A stretch of 64,000 bases of DNA, from positions 5,704,001 to 5,768,000 of the forward strand of contig NZ_AP014862.1 of NCBI RefSeq assembly GCF_002355475.1. The letters run 5' to 3'. The stretch comes from Pseudomonas furukawaii. GTDB lineage: Bacteria; Pseudomonadota; Gammaproteobacteria; Pseudomonadales; Pseudomonadaceae. Of the stretch, positions 1 to 16,809 are shown one piece after another. A program made the translations under genes and the position numbers. The notes under the pieces are model-generated. The model saw only the letters and a list, made by a program, of their open reading frames with translations. It was not told the DNA's origin and did no database searches. Each line of letters starts with the position of its first letter. The stretch's first letter is position 1.

Positions 1-1694
<1,694 letters not shown>

Positions 1695-1716
1695 CCCCCC
1701 CTTTCGACGGTTTCAT

Positions 1717-1743
1717 GCCCCGCGCACATGCGGGGCTTTTTTT
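1717..1743 (+). terminator. rho-independent terminator after the acyl-CoA dehydrogenase gene
   Basis: A 7-bp perfect GC stem (GCCCCGC / GCGGGGC) with a 6-base loop is followed by seven T residues. It begins 22 bases after the stop codon. Confidence 0.85.
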
Positions 1744-1836
1744 GAGCGTCCCCGTTCCCGGGGGGTTGGCGTCGCCTCCGCGATGCGCCCTTCCGTCGTC
1801 CCGACAGTCAGACCCTGCGCCGGGCCTGGCAAGAAC

Positions 1837-1880
1837 CCTGCATGAAATCTTGCAGGAACGCGCCGTCGGCAGGTTAGAAT
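1837..1880 (+). promoter_or_regulatory. possible cvrA promoter region with a dyad
   Basis: CCTGCA and TGCAGG (1837-1842 and 1851-1856) form an inverted repeat with an 8-base loop. A -10-like TAGAAT lies at 1875-1880, about 60 bases before cvrA. I see no good -35 box, so this is only suggestive. The rest of 1744-1940 shows nothing else. Confidence 0.3.
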
Positions 1881-1940
1881 CTTCCCGCAGGCGCCCCCTG
1901 CATTTCCTCGAATCCCCCATTCCAATGCAAGGAGCCGCCA

Positions 1941-3683
1941 GTGGATGCCGCTGCCATCAATAGCCTGTTCCTGATCGGCGCGGTGCTGGTAGGCATGAGC
2001 ATTCTGGTCAGCGCCTTCGGGTCGCGCTTCGGCGTCCCCATCCTGGTGGTCTTCCTCGTGGTCGGCATGCTGGCCGGCAGCGACGGCCCCGGCGGCATCG
2101 TCTTCACCAACTACTCCCAGGCCTACCTGGTGGGCAACCTGGCGCTGGCCATCATCCTTCTGGACGGTGGCCTGCGAACGCGGGCCGCCACCTTCCGCGT
2201 GGCCCTCTGGCCCTCGCTCTCCCTGGCCACCGTCGGCGTGCTCATCACCGCCGGCCTGACCGGCGTCGCCGCCGCCTGGCTGTTCAACCTGAGCACCCTG
2301 GAAGGCCTGCTGATCGGCGCCATCGTCGGCTCCACCGATGCCGCGGCGGTGTTCAGCCTGCTGGGTGGCAAAGGCCTGAACGAGCGGGTCAGCGCCACCC
2401 TGGAAATCGAGTCGGGCAGCAACGACCCAATGGCGGTGTTCCTCACCGTCACCCTGATCGAGATGCTCGCCAGCGGCCAGACCGGCTTCAGCTGGAGCTT
2501 CGTCGTCCACATCGTCCAGCAGTTCGGCCTGGGCGCCCTGCTGGGCTTCACGGGGGGCTGGCTGATGCTGCAACTGATCAACCGCCTGACCCTGGCCAAC
2601 GGCCTCTATCCCTTGCTGGTGGTGGCCGGCGGCCTGCTGGTGTTCGCCGTGACCAACGCCGCGAGCGGCAGCGGCATCCTCGCGGTCTACCTCTTCGGCC
2701 TGTTCCTCGGCAACCGCCCGATCCGCTCCCGCCACGGCATCCTGCACATGCTCGACGGCCTGACCTGGCTGGCCCAGATCGGCATGTTCCTGGTGCTGGG
2801 CCTGCTGGTAACGCCCCACGAGCTGCTGCCGATCATCCTTCCGGCCCTGGGCCTGGCGTTGTGGATGATCGTGTTCGCGCGGCCGCTGTCGATCTTCCTC
2901 GGCCTGCTGCCGTTCCGCGCCTTCCACGACCGGGAGAAAGCCTTCATCGCCTGGGTCGGCCTGCGCGGCGCGGTGCCCATCATCCTGGCGGTGTTCCCGC
3001 TGATGGCGGGGCTGCCCAACGCCCAGCTGTTCTTCAACGTGGCCTTCTTCATCGTACTGGTCTCGCTGGTGCTCCAGGGCACCAGCCTGCCCTGGGCGGC
3101 CAAGCTGCTGCGAGTGGAGGTCCCCCCGGAGCCGGCGCCCATCTCCCGCGCCGGCCTGGAGGTGCACCCCACCAGCGAGTGGGAGTTGTTCGTCTATCGC
3201 CTGGGCGCCGAGAAGTGGTGCATCGGCGCCGCCCTGCGGGAACTGAAGATGCCCGAAGGCACCCGCATCGCCGCCCTGTTCCGCGGCAAGGAACTGCTCC
3301 ACCCGTCGGGCAGTACCACCCTGGAAGCGGGCGACATCCTCTGCGTGGTAGGCCACGAGCACGACCTGTCGGCCCTCGGCAAGCTGTTCAGCCAGGCGCC
3401 GCAACGCGGCCTCGACCTGCGCTTCTTCGGTGACTTCGTGCTGGAAGGCGACGCCCAGCTGTCGGCGGTGGCCTCGCTCTACGGCCTCAAGCTCGGCGAA
3501 CTCGATGGCCAGCAGCCCCTGGGTCGCTTCATCGCCCACGAGATCGGCGGTGAGCCGGTGGTGGGCGACCAGGTGGAATGGAACGGCCTGACCTGGACCG
3601 TTGCGCTGATGGAAGGGAACAAGGTGCGCAAGGTCGGCGTCAAATTCCCCGAAGGTCAGGCACGACCCGGGCTCTTCCTTTAA
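1941..3683 (+). CDS. cvrA: potassium/proton antiporter CvrA (NhaP2 family, CPA1)
   Basis: Inner-membrane cation/proton antiporter of 580 residues. Family members exchange cytoplasmic K+ (or Na+) for protons and help control cell volume at low osmolarity. Residues 7 to about 395 form a dozen or more hydrophobic segments. The ion-binding region is visible as [10 protein letters not shown] followed by [11 protein letters not shown], with the conserved Asn-Asp pair. The cytoplasmic tail has an RCK_C (TrkA-C) domain at about 410-485 and a CorC/HlyC-type domain at about 495-575, the normal architecture and length for CvrA. The GTG start at 1941 is preceded by AAGGAG at 1929-1934. It is followed by mscK, another osmotic-response gene, which fits the same physiology. 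Confidence 0.92.
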   Translation: MDAAAINSLFLIGAVLVGMSILVSAFGSRFGVPILVVFLVVGMLAGSDGPGGIVFTNYSQAYLVGNLALAIILLDGGLRTRAATFRVALWPSLSLATVGVLITAGLTGVAAAWLFNLSTLEGLLIGAIVGSTDAAAVFSLLGGKGLNERVSATLEIESGSNDPMAVFLTVTLIEMLASGQTGFSWSFVVHIVQQFGLGALLGFTGGWLMLQLINRLTLANGLYPLLVVAGGLLVFAVTNAASGSGILAVYLFGLFLGNRPIRSRHGILHMLDGLTWLAQIGMFLVLGLLVTPHELLPIILPALGLALWMIVFARPLSIFLGLLPFRAFHDREKAFIAWVGLRGAVPIILAVFPLMAGLPNAQLFFNVAFFIVLVSLVLQGTSLPWAAKLLRVEVPPEPAPISRAGLEVHPTSEWELFVYRLGAEKWCIGAALRELKMPEGTRIAALFRGKELLHPSGSTTLEAGDILCVVGHEHDLSALGKLFSQAPQRGLDLRFFGDFVLEGDAQLSAVASLYGLKLGELDGQQPLGRFIAHEIGGEPVVGDQVEWNGLTWTVALMEGNKVRKVGVKFPEGQARPGLFL

Positions 3684-3824
3684 GCAGCCGCTCTGGCTCA
3701 ACCCTTCCAGAGCTCGTGGGCACGATCCACGGAACCCGAATCACATCCGCTTGCGCCGGACGGCCCCACCAGGGCCGCCCTGGCATATGATTAGCCGCAC
3801 GCCAACCCGAGCCACCCCATCGCG

Positions 3825-9304
<5,480 letters not shown>

Positions 9305-9403
9305 CTCATCGTTCTCCGGAAAGGTAAAACCCGAGCCTAGACGAGGCGCGCGCGCGGACAGCGGTACAGCTTCCGGAAGAGTCCCGGGTACAGCCTCCCG
9401 CTC

Positions 9404-9475
9404 ATAACCTAAAGGCATATAAACCTTCAGAAATTATCTTAGACTCTCTAAAAAAACCCCACTAAATTGGCGGCC
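9404..9475. promoter_or_regulatory. A+T-rich intergenic element between racemase and SLC13 permease genes
   Basis: About 70 bases unusually rich in A and T for this chromosome, beginning ATAACCTAAAGGCATAT and containing further AT-rich blocks. It lies 70-140 bases upstream of the permease start and 100-170 bases upstream of the divergent racemase gene. It looks like a promoter/operator zone. I suspect, without proof, a CysB-type sulfur-starvation site because of the ATAACC-AAAGG pattern and a neighbouring anion permease. Confidence 0.35.
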
Positions 9476-9543
9476 TTGCGCGGGTGCCTCGAAGGCGAGC
9501 CCGATACCTCATACGAGATTCGCACGCCCTTTTAAGGAACCCC

Positions 9544-11331
9544 ATGCCGTCCTGGGACGCTTTCCCGCTCTTCTTCGTGTCTGCCCTGCTGGTCTGGGTT
9601 CTCTACGCCTTCGTGCGTGAGAAGTGGAGCCCGGATGTGGTGGTGGCCATTGCCGTCGCCGCGCTGCTGGCCGCCCAGCAGCTGACGCCCCATGACGTGC
9701 TCGGCGTGCTGTCCAACTCGGCACCCGTCACCATCGCCTGCATGTTCGTGCTTTCCGCCGCCCTGGAGCGTACCGGCTGCATCGATGCACTGGGCAACTG
9801 GCTGGGTGACCTGGTGGGTGACAGCCCGACGCGCGTGCTGGCCGGCCTGATGCTGACCGCGCTGATCGTGTCCGCCTTCCTCAACAACACGCCGGTGGTC
9901 GCCATCCTCACGCCGGTGGCCATCGCCCTGGCCAAGCGCGCCAGCAGCTCTCCCTCCAAACTGCTCATCCCGCTGTCCTACGCCACCGTGCTGGGCGGCA
10001 TGCTGACCATGATCGGCACCTCCACCAACATCCTGGTGGATGGCGTGGCCCGCAAGGCCGGACTCGAGCCTTTCGGCATGTTCGAGATCACCCCGGCCGC
10101 CCTCGCCTTCTGCGCCGTCGGCTTCATCTACCTGATGCTCTTCAGCCGTCGCCTCCTGCCGGATCGCGAGACCCTCTCCAAGCAACTGCGTCCGGACCTC
10201 GGCCGTACCTTCATGAGCGAGTTGCTGGTACCCCGTGACTCCCCGGTGATCGGTCGCACCATCGGTGAAGCCAACCTGAACGGGGGCAGCGGCCTGAAAG
10301 TCCTGAAGATCTTCCGCGACGAGGAGGAAATCACCGAGCCCGGCCACGACACCGTGCTCGCCTCGGGCGACCTGCTGGTGCTCCACGGCCAGGTCAAGGA
10401 CGTGGTGGACCTGCGGGAAAGCAACAAGCTCAGCTTCAACCGGGGCGAGGCCTTCGAGACCGTCAGCAGCCATGACGTGATAGTCGCCGAGGCCATCGTC
10501 GGCCGGAACTCACGCTACAGCCACCGCCCCATGCGCGACCTGGACCTCACCGCGCGATACGGCATCGCCGTGCTCGCCGTGCATCGACAGGACGAGAACG
10601 TGCAGGGCAACCTGGACGACTTCCAGCTGCAGTTCGGCGACGTGATGCTGGTGGAGGGCACCCCGGCCCAGATCAAGCGTTTCGCCGACAACGGCGACCT
10701 GATCAGCCTCAACGCCGTCCAGGAACGCGCCTATCGCCGGGACAAGGCCCCCATCGCCATCCTCGCCACTCTGGCAGTGGTCATCCTCTCGGCATTCAGC
10801 TTCATGCCCATCGAAGGACTGGCGATAATCGCTTGCGCGACGGTTCTGGCCACGCGCTGCCTGGATGTGGAAGACGCCTACAAGGCGGTGGACTGGAAGG
10901 TGCTCAGCCTGATCTTCGGCATGCTCGCCATCAGCATCGCCATGGACAGGGTCGGCCTGATCGACCTGGTGGTGGACAAGACCATGGCGGCGATTCCCAA
11001 CGCCAGCCCCCTGCTGATGCTGGGCTTCGTGTACCTGCTGACCACCATCCTCACCGAGATCCTCTCCAACAATGCCGTGGCGGTCCTGGTGACACCCATC
11101 GCCATCGGCATCGCCCAGAGCCTCGGCCTCGATCCGCGCCCCTTCGTGGTGGCCGTGATGTTCGCCGCCAGCGTCAGCTTCGCCACCCCGATCGGCTACC
11201 AGACCAATACCTTCGTCTACAACGCCGGCGGTTATCGCTTCAGCGACTTCATGCGCATCGGCATCCCGCTGAACATCCTGATGGTGGGCGTGGCGATGCT
11301 GGTCATCCCGCGGATCTGGCCGCTGCAATGA
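9544..11331 (+). CDS. SLC13-family anion permease with two RCK_C domains
   Basis: 595-residue membrane transporter. The first half has membrane helices with SAFLNNTPVVAILTPV and MIGTSTNILVDG, the hairpin-loop signature of the DASS/ArsB-NhaD superfamily. The second half has the matching repeat TEILSNNAVAVLVTP and FATPIGYQTNTFVY. Between them, residues about 220-395, lie two TrkA-C (RCK_C) domains, as in the YfbS-like group. Substrate is not determined by sequence; sulfate or another small anion is a reasonable guess. The ATG at 9544 is chosen over 9484 because AAGGA precedes it and hydrophobic helix 1 starts soon after. No terminator separates it from trxC. Confidence 0.82.
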   Translation: MPSWDAFPLFFVSALLVWVLYAFVREKWSPDVVVAIAVAALLAAQQLTPHDVLGVLSNSAPVTIACMFVLSAALERTGCIDALGNWLGDLVGDSPTRVLAGLMLTALIVSAFLNNTPVVAILTPVAIALAKRASSSPSKLLIPLSYATVLGGMLTMIGTSTNILVDGVARKAGLEPFGMFEITPAALAFCAVGFIYLMLFSRRLLPDRETLSKQLRPDLGRTFMSELLVPRDSPVIGRTIGEANLNGGSGLKVLKIFRDEEEITEPGHDTVLASGDLLVLHGQVKDVVDLRESNKLSFNRGEAFETVSSHDVIVAEAIVGRNSRYSHRPMRDLDLTARYGIAVLAVHRQDENVQGNLDDFQLQFGDVMLVEGTPAQIKRFADNGDLISLNAVQERAYRRDKAPIAILATLAVVILSAFSFMPIEGLAIIACATVLATRCLDVEDAYKAVDWKVLSLIFGMLAISIAMDRVGLIDLVVDKTMAAIPNASPLLMLGFVYLLTTILTEILSNNAVAVLVTPIAIGIAQSLGLDPRPFVVAVMFAASVSFATPIGYQTNTFVYNAGGYRFSDFMRIGIPLNILMVGVAMLVIPRIWPLQ

Positions 11332-11394
11332 CCACGGCTTGATTTATTCCTCTCCCGGCTCCAGATCAGTGTCATTCCCGACCTGGAGCCCTCC

Positions 11395-11829
11395 ATGACC
11401 GATCCCCTGCTCGTACCCTGCGCCCAATGCGCCGGCCTCAATCGCATTCCCGCCGCGCGGCTGGGCGACTCGCCCCGCTGCGGTCACTGCAAATCCGCCG
11501 TATTGCCCGCTGTGCCCTTCGACCTCGACGAAACCACCTTCGCCCGGCAACTGCGCGGCGACCTGCCGCTGCTGGTGGATGTCTGGGCCGACTGGTGCGG
11601 CCCCTGCAAGGCTTTCGCCCCCGTCTACCAGCAAGCGGCTGCCAAGCTCCAGGGACGCTGCCGGCTGGGCAAGCTGGACAGTGAAGCCAATCGGCAACTG
11701 GCCGGGCAGCTGGGCATCCGCTCCATCCCGACCCTCATCCTGTTCAGGAATGGCCAGGAGGTGGCGCGCCAGAGCGGCGCCCTGCCCCTGCCGCAGTTGC
11801 TGGCCTGGCTGGGCACCCAGGGCGTCTGA
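11395..11829 (+). CDS. trxC: thioredoxin 2 TrxC
   Basis: 144-residue cytoplasmic thioredoxin with an N-terminal zinc-ribbon. Cys9/Cys12 and Cys29/Cys32 are the zinc ligands. The redox site is WCGPC with Cys68 and Cys71, followed by the cis-Pro loop IRSIPTLILF. This architecture and length separate TrxC from TrxA. It reduces disulfides in target proteins under oxidative stress. Start is the ATG at 11395; the gap from the permease is 63 bases. Followed by a thioesterase gene 89 bases downstream on the same strand. Confidence 0.93.
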   Translation: MTDPLLVPCAQCAGLNRIPAARLGDSPRCGHCKSAVLPAVPFDLDETTFARQLRGDLPLLVDVWADWCGPCKAFAPVYQQAAAKLQGRCRLGKLDSEANRQLAGQLGIRSIPTLILFRNGQEVARQSGALPLPQLLAWLGTQGV

Positions 11830-11918
11830 GCGATTCAGTCAGCCTGGCTGGCCGACCTGGTCATTGCCCATGGCCGGGCGCTGGCTAGGCTCTGGGAGTC
11901 CCCTTCCAGGAGCCCGCC

Positions 11919-12362
11919 ATGCCCTTGCCCATCGAACTGGTTCGCCAGCTGACCGAGGAACAGATCGCCTTCGTCAAACGCAGCGGCCTCAAGGCCGAGA
12001 TACTGGAGCCCGGCCATGTGCGCCTGCGCATGCCTTTCGAGGGCAACCAGAACCATATCGGCACCCTCTATGCCGGCGCCCTCTTCACCCTGGCCGAGGT
12101 TCCCGGGGGCGCGCTCTTCCTCACCAGTTTCGATGCCCGCCGCTTCTACCCCATCGTCAAGGAACTCAACCTGCGCTTCCGCCGCCCCGCCAGGGGCGAT
12201 ATCAGCGTGGACGCCCGCCTTGGCAGCGACGAGATCCAGCGCATCCGACAGGAGGCGGAGGACAGGGGCAAGGCCGACTACTGGCTGGAACTGCAACTGA
12301 TCGACGCGAGTGGCGAGGTGGTGGCGGAAAGTCGTGGGCTCTACCAGTTGCGGGCCCATTGA
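11919..12362 (+). CDS. hotdog-fold thioesterase (YiiD C-terminal / DUF4442-like)
   Basis: 147-residue single-domain hotdog protein, probably an acyl-CoA thioesterase of unknown substrate. The central helix HIGTLYAGALFTLAEVPGG is typical of PaaI/YiiD-type thioesterases. It is followed by the beta strands around LNLRFRRPARGDI. An AGGAG motif sits seven bases before the ATG. There is no signal peptide, so it is cytoplasmic. The assignment to fold is good; the exact reaction is inferred only. Confidence 0.72.
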   Translation: MPLPIELVRQLTEEQIAFVKRSGLKAEILEPGHVRLRMPFEGNQNHIGTLYAGALFTLAEVPGGALFLTSFDARRFYPIVKELNLRFRRPARGDISVDARLGSDEIQRIRQEAEDRGKADYWLELQLIDASGEVVAESRGLYQLRAH

Positions 12363-12437
12363 GCGGCCTTGCCCTGGATCAATTCGTCGCTCCGGCGGAG
12401 GCCGCAGACTGTGACTTCCTCCGAGGAGACCTACACC

Positions 12438-13262
12438 ATGATCGAACACATCCTGGTCGCCCACGACCTCAGCCATGAGGCCGACGTCGCGCTGCGCCGC
12501 GCCGTGCAACTCGCCCGCCAGCATCGCGCGCGGCTGTCGCTGCTGCATGTCCTGGAGGACCACCTGCCCAATGCCGTGCAAGGCAGCCTGCGGGACGCCA
12601 CCCAGCGGCACTTCGCCGAACGGCTGGAACAGCTGGGGGCGACGGATTGCCAGGTGCTCCTGCGCAAGGGGCGCCCGGCACAGCAGATTCTCGAGGAAAT
12701 GGCGGACAGCCAGGCCGATCTGCTGGTCATCGGCCGGCACCACCACAACGCACCGGAACTGTTCATCGGCACCACCCTGGAGCGGGTCGCCCGGCACCTG
12801 AATTCGCCCCTGCTGCTGGTGGTGGGCGATGCCCCCGAACAGCCCTACCAGCATGCCGCCGTCACGCTGGACTTTTCCCTGTGCGCCTGTGACGCACTGC
12901 GCACAGCCTGCATCCTGCTGCCGGAAGGCGCGCGCATGACGGCGCTTAACGTGATGGAACTGGGTGGACGGCTGCTCTCGAAAGGCGGCAACTCCGAGGA
13001 GTTCCTCACAACCCAGCGAGAACTGCTGGGCAAGCTGCTGGAAGACGAGCTGGGCAGCCTGGAAGGACCCGTGCCAAGCGTGGCGCTTGACGTGATCAGG
13101 GGGGCCCTGCCCAAAGCCATGGATGACGCCATCGGCACCCACCGGCCACAGTTGCTGGCCGTCGGCAGCCACGGTCGGAGCCTGATCACCCAGGCCCTGC
13201 TGGGCAGCCTGGCGTTGCGCTACCTGCAGAATCCCCCCTGCGACCTGCTGCTGGTGAAATGA
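12438..13262 (+). CDS. tandem-domain universal stress protein
   Basis: 274-residue protein with two UspA domains, about residues 1-140 and 145-274. Domain 1 starts IEHILVAHDLS and has a degenerate nucleotide loop (VIGRHHHN). Domain 2 keeps LLAVGSHGRS with a downstream GS, close to the ATP-binding G-2X-G-9X-G(S/T) pattern, and ends in LLLVK. Start chosen at 12438, preceded by GAGGAG with nine-base spacing, rather than the open frame from 12369. It is convergent with the ParA-like gene. The 28 bases between them hold a short GC hairpin without a T-tract. Confidence 0.85.
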   Translation: MIEHILVAHDLSHEADVALRRAVQLARQHRARLSLLHVLEDHLPNAVQGSLRDATQRHFAERLEQLGATDCQVLLRKGRPAQQILEEMADSQADLLVIGRHHHNAPELFIGTTLERVARHLNSPLLLVVGDAPEQPYQHAAVTLDFSLCACDALRTACILLPEGARMTALNVMELGGRLLSKGGNSEEFLTTQRELLGKLLEDELGSLEGPVPSVALDVIRGALPKAMDDAIGTHRPQLLAVGSHGRSLITQALLGSLALRYLQNPPCDLLLVK

Positions 13263-13290
13263 CCGCTCCCCGCCCCGGCGGGTAGCGCTC

Positions 13291-14055
13291 TCAGCTTTCC
13301 AAAAGGTCGTGCAGCTCGACGAACTGCTGGGTGAGCTTGTGACGGGGTTCCAGGTAGATCAGGGGTTTGCAGGCCTGGTGGGATTCGCGCATCTTCACCG
13401 ACATCATCAGGTTCACGGGCAGCACCGGCAGCCCCTCCTCAACCAGTTCGTCCAGCAGCTGCTGGGGCAGCGACGCGCGGGGCTGGAACTGATTGACCAC
13501 TATGCCTTCCACTTCGAGTCCTTCGTTGTGGTCCTCCTTCAGCTCCTCGATCTCCGCCAGCAGGCCGTACAGGGCATTGCGGGAGAAGCTGTCGCAATCG
13601 AAGGGTATCAGGCAGCGATCGGCGGCGATCAGTGCGGAAACCGTGTAGAAGTTGAGGGCTGGCGGCGTATCCAGGTAGATCCTGTCATAGTCCTCGGCCA
13701 GGTCTTCCAGCAGTTTCCGCAGCTTGTTGATCTTGTGCTTGGCCTCCAGCTTGGGCTGCAGGTCGGCCAATTCCGCCGTGGCGGTCACCACGTGCAGGTT
13801 GTCGAAAGGCGTCTCGTAGATGTCCACCTTGCCCTTGCGGAAGGCGGTGGGCGACAGGGTCTGCTTGAAGAAATCGGCGATCCCGACCGGTATGTCCTCG
13901 CCGGTGAGCCCAGTGAGGTAATGGGTGGAATTGGCCTGGGCATCCAGGTCGATCAGCAGGGTGCGGTACCCCTGGGATGCACTCACCGCAGCCAGGTTGC
14001 AGGCAATGCTGGACTTGCCCACTCCACCTTTCTGATTGAACACCACTCGCCGCAT
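13291..14055 (-). CDS. ParA/MinD-family ATPase, orphan
   Basis: 254-residue deviant-Walker P-loop ATPase. The motif FNQKGGVGKSS is at residues 5-15, the Walker A' Asp block LLIDLDAQANS follows at about 39-49, and IYLDTPPAL is the switch II region. ParA relatives position DNA or protein cargo along the nucleoid. No parB-like gene is adjacent, so this is not the chromosomal parAB pair. The start at 14055 is set by a strong AGGGAGGTG four bases upstream; the frame extending to 14313 is not family-like. It lies alone between a convergent stress-protein gene and hemE. The cargo is unknown. Confidence 0.85.
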   Translation of the reverse strand: MRRVVFNQKGGVGKSSIACNLAAVSASQGYRTLLIDLDAQANSTHYLTGLTGEDIPVGIADFFKQTLSPTAFRKGKVDIYETPFDNLHVVTATAELADLQPKLEAKHKINKLRKLLEDLAEDYDRIYLDTPPALNFYTVSALIAADRCLIPFDCDSFSRNALYGLLAEIEELKEDHNEGLEVEGIVVNQFQPRASLPQQLLDELVEEGLPVLPVNLMMSVKMRESHQACKPLIYLEPRHKLTQQFVELHDLLES

Positions 14056-14125
14056 CGCACACCTCCCTGAGCCGTATAGGTAGCGGATTCTATGCAATGC
14101 CCGTGACAAGGGCGAGGTCCGCCGC

Positions 14126-14159
14126 GAAAAGCACGAGGCCCGCGATCGCGGGCCCCGTG
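14126..14159 (-). terminator. hemE terminator
   Basis: The perfect palindrome GGCCCGCGATCGCGGGCC (14137-14154), lengthened by CACG/CGTG on its outside, is followed on the minus strand by TTTT (14130-14127). It starts a few bases after the hemE stop. Confidence 0.75.
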
Positions 14160-14161
14160 GG

Positions 14162-15229
14162 TCAGACGTGATACTGCGCCGACAGCTCGTGCACCGCCTC
14201 GAAGAAGGCGCCGGCATGGGCCGGGTCCACTTCCGGGGTGATGCCGTGGCCCAGGTTGAACACATGGCCGGAGCCTGGGCCGTAGGCGGCGAGGATACGG
14301 TCCACCTCGGCACGGATCGCGGCCGGGCTGGCGTAGAGCACCGAGGGGTCCATGTTGCCCTGCAGGGCGACCTTGTCGCCGACGCGGGCGCGGGCGCTGC
14401 CGATGTCGCAGGTCCAGTCCAGGCCCAGGGCCTCGGCGCCGGTGTCGGCCATGGACTCCAGCCAGAGGCCGCCGCCCTTGGTGAAGAGGATGACCGGCAC
14501 GCGACGGCCGTCGTGCTCGCGGATCAGGCCGTCGACGATCTTCCGCATGTAGGCCAGGGAGAACTCCTGGTAGGCCGCAGCGGAGAGCGCGCCGCCCCAG
14601 GAGTCGAAGATCTGCACGGCCTGGGCGCCGGCGCGGATCTGGCCGTTGAGGTAGGCGGTGACCGACTGGGCCAGCTTGTCCAGCAGGGCATGCATGGCCT
14701 GGGGGTCGTTGTAGAGCATGGCCTTGGACTTGCGGAAGTCGCGGCTGGAACCGCCCTCGACCATGTAGGTGGCCAGGGTCCAGGGACTGCCGGAGAAGCC
14801 GATCAGCGGTACGCGACCATTCAGCTCGCGACGGATGGTCCGCACGGCGTCCATCACATAGCCCAGGTCCTTATCCGCATCAGGGATCGGCAGGGCGTCG
14901 ATATCGGCCTGGCTGCTGACCACCTTCCTGAAGCGCGGCCCCTCGCCGGTCTCGAAGAACAGGCCCTGCCCCATGGCGTCGGGGATGGTGAGGATGTCGG
15001 AGAAGAGGATCGCCGCGTCCAGCTGCGGATAGCGATCCAGCGGCTGCAGGGTGACCTCGCAGGCCAGCTCCGGGTTCATGCACAGGCTCATGAAGTCACC
15101 GGCCTTGGCGCGGGTGGCACGGTACTCGGGCAGGTAGCGACCGGCCTGGCGCATCATCCAGACGGGCGTGACATCGACGGGCTGCTTGAGCAGGGCACGA
15201 AGGAAACGGTCGTTCTTCAGGGCGGTCAT
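14162..15229 (-). CDS. hemE: uroporphyrinogen decarboxylase HemE
   Basis: 355-residue cytoplasmic enzyme that removes four carboxyl groups from uroporphyrinogen III to give coproporphyrinogen III in haem synthesis. The N-terminal signature [16 protein letters not shown] is present with its substrate-binding arginines. The second signature [18 protein letters not shown] is also complete. Start chosen at the ATG at 15229, giving the family N-terminus [14 protein letters not shown]; the upstream frame to 15286 is unlikely. Length is normal. It is separated from gltD by a terminator, so it has its own promoter. Confidence 0.97.
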   Translation of the reverse strand: MTALKNDRFLRALLKQPVDVTPVWMMRQAGRYLPEYRATRAKAGDFMSLCMNPELACEVTLQPLDRYPQLDAAILFSDILTIPDAMGQGLFFETGEGPRFRKVVSSQADIDALPIPDADKDLGYVMDAVRTIRRELNGRVPLIGFSGSPWTLATYMVEGGSSRDFRKSKAMLYNDPQAMHALLDKLAQSVTAYLNGQIRAGAQAVQIFDSWGGALSAAAYQEFSLAYMRKIVDGLIREHDGRRVPVILFTKGGGLWLESMADTGAEALGLDWTCDIGSARARVGDKVALQGNMDPSVLYASPAAIRAEVDRILAAYGPGSGHVFNLGHGITPEVDPAHAGAFFEAVHELSAQYHV

Positions 15230-15277
15230 GGCAGGTTCCCAAGAAAAAAGTGCGGGCATTCTCGCAAAGCCCAACGC

Positions 15278-15305
15278 AAAAGGCACGGCGGGTGCCGTGC
15301 CTTTT
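15278..15305 (-). terminator. gltD terminator (possibly bidirectional)
   Basis: A 12-bp perfect stem AAAAGGCACGGC / GCCGTGCCTTTT with a four-base loop lies about 50 bases after the gltD stop. The A-run on the left supplies the U-tract for minus-strand transcripts, and the T-run on the right would do so for the other direction. Confidence 0.85.
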
Positions 15306-15354
15306 GTCCATCGCGACGAAATGACGCGAACCGCAGCTCTCCAAGCGCAGTGGC

Positions 15355-16809
<1,455 letters not shown>

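Noticed and set aside
1713-3701. A 662-codon reverse-strand open frame over cvrA
   Set aside because: Low-complexity Gln/Gly/Glu/His composition typical of antisense of membrane-protein codons; cvrA on the forward strand is unmistakable.
9305-9418. N-terminal extension of the racemase to 9418
   Set aside because: The added 38 residues are not family-like, and a good ribosome site is placed for the ATG at 9304.
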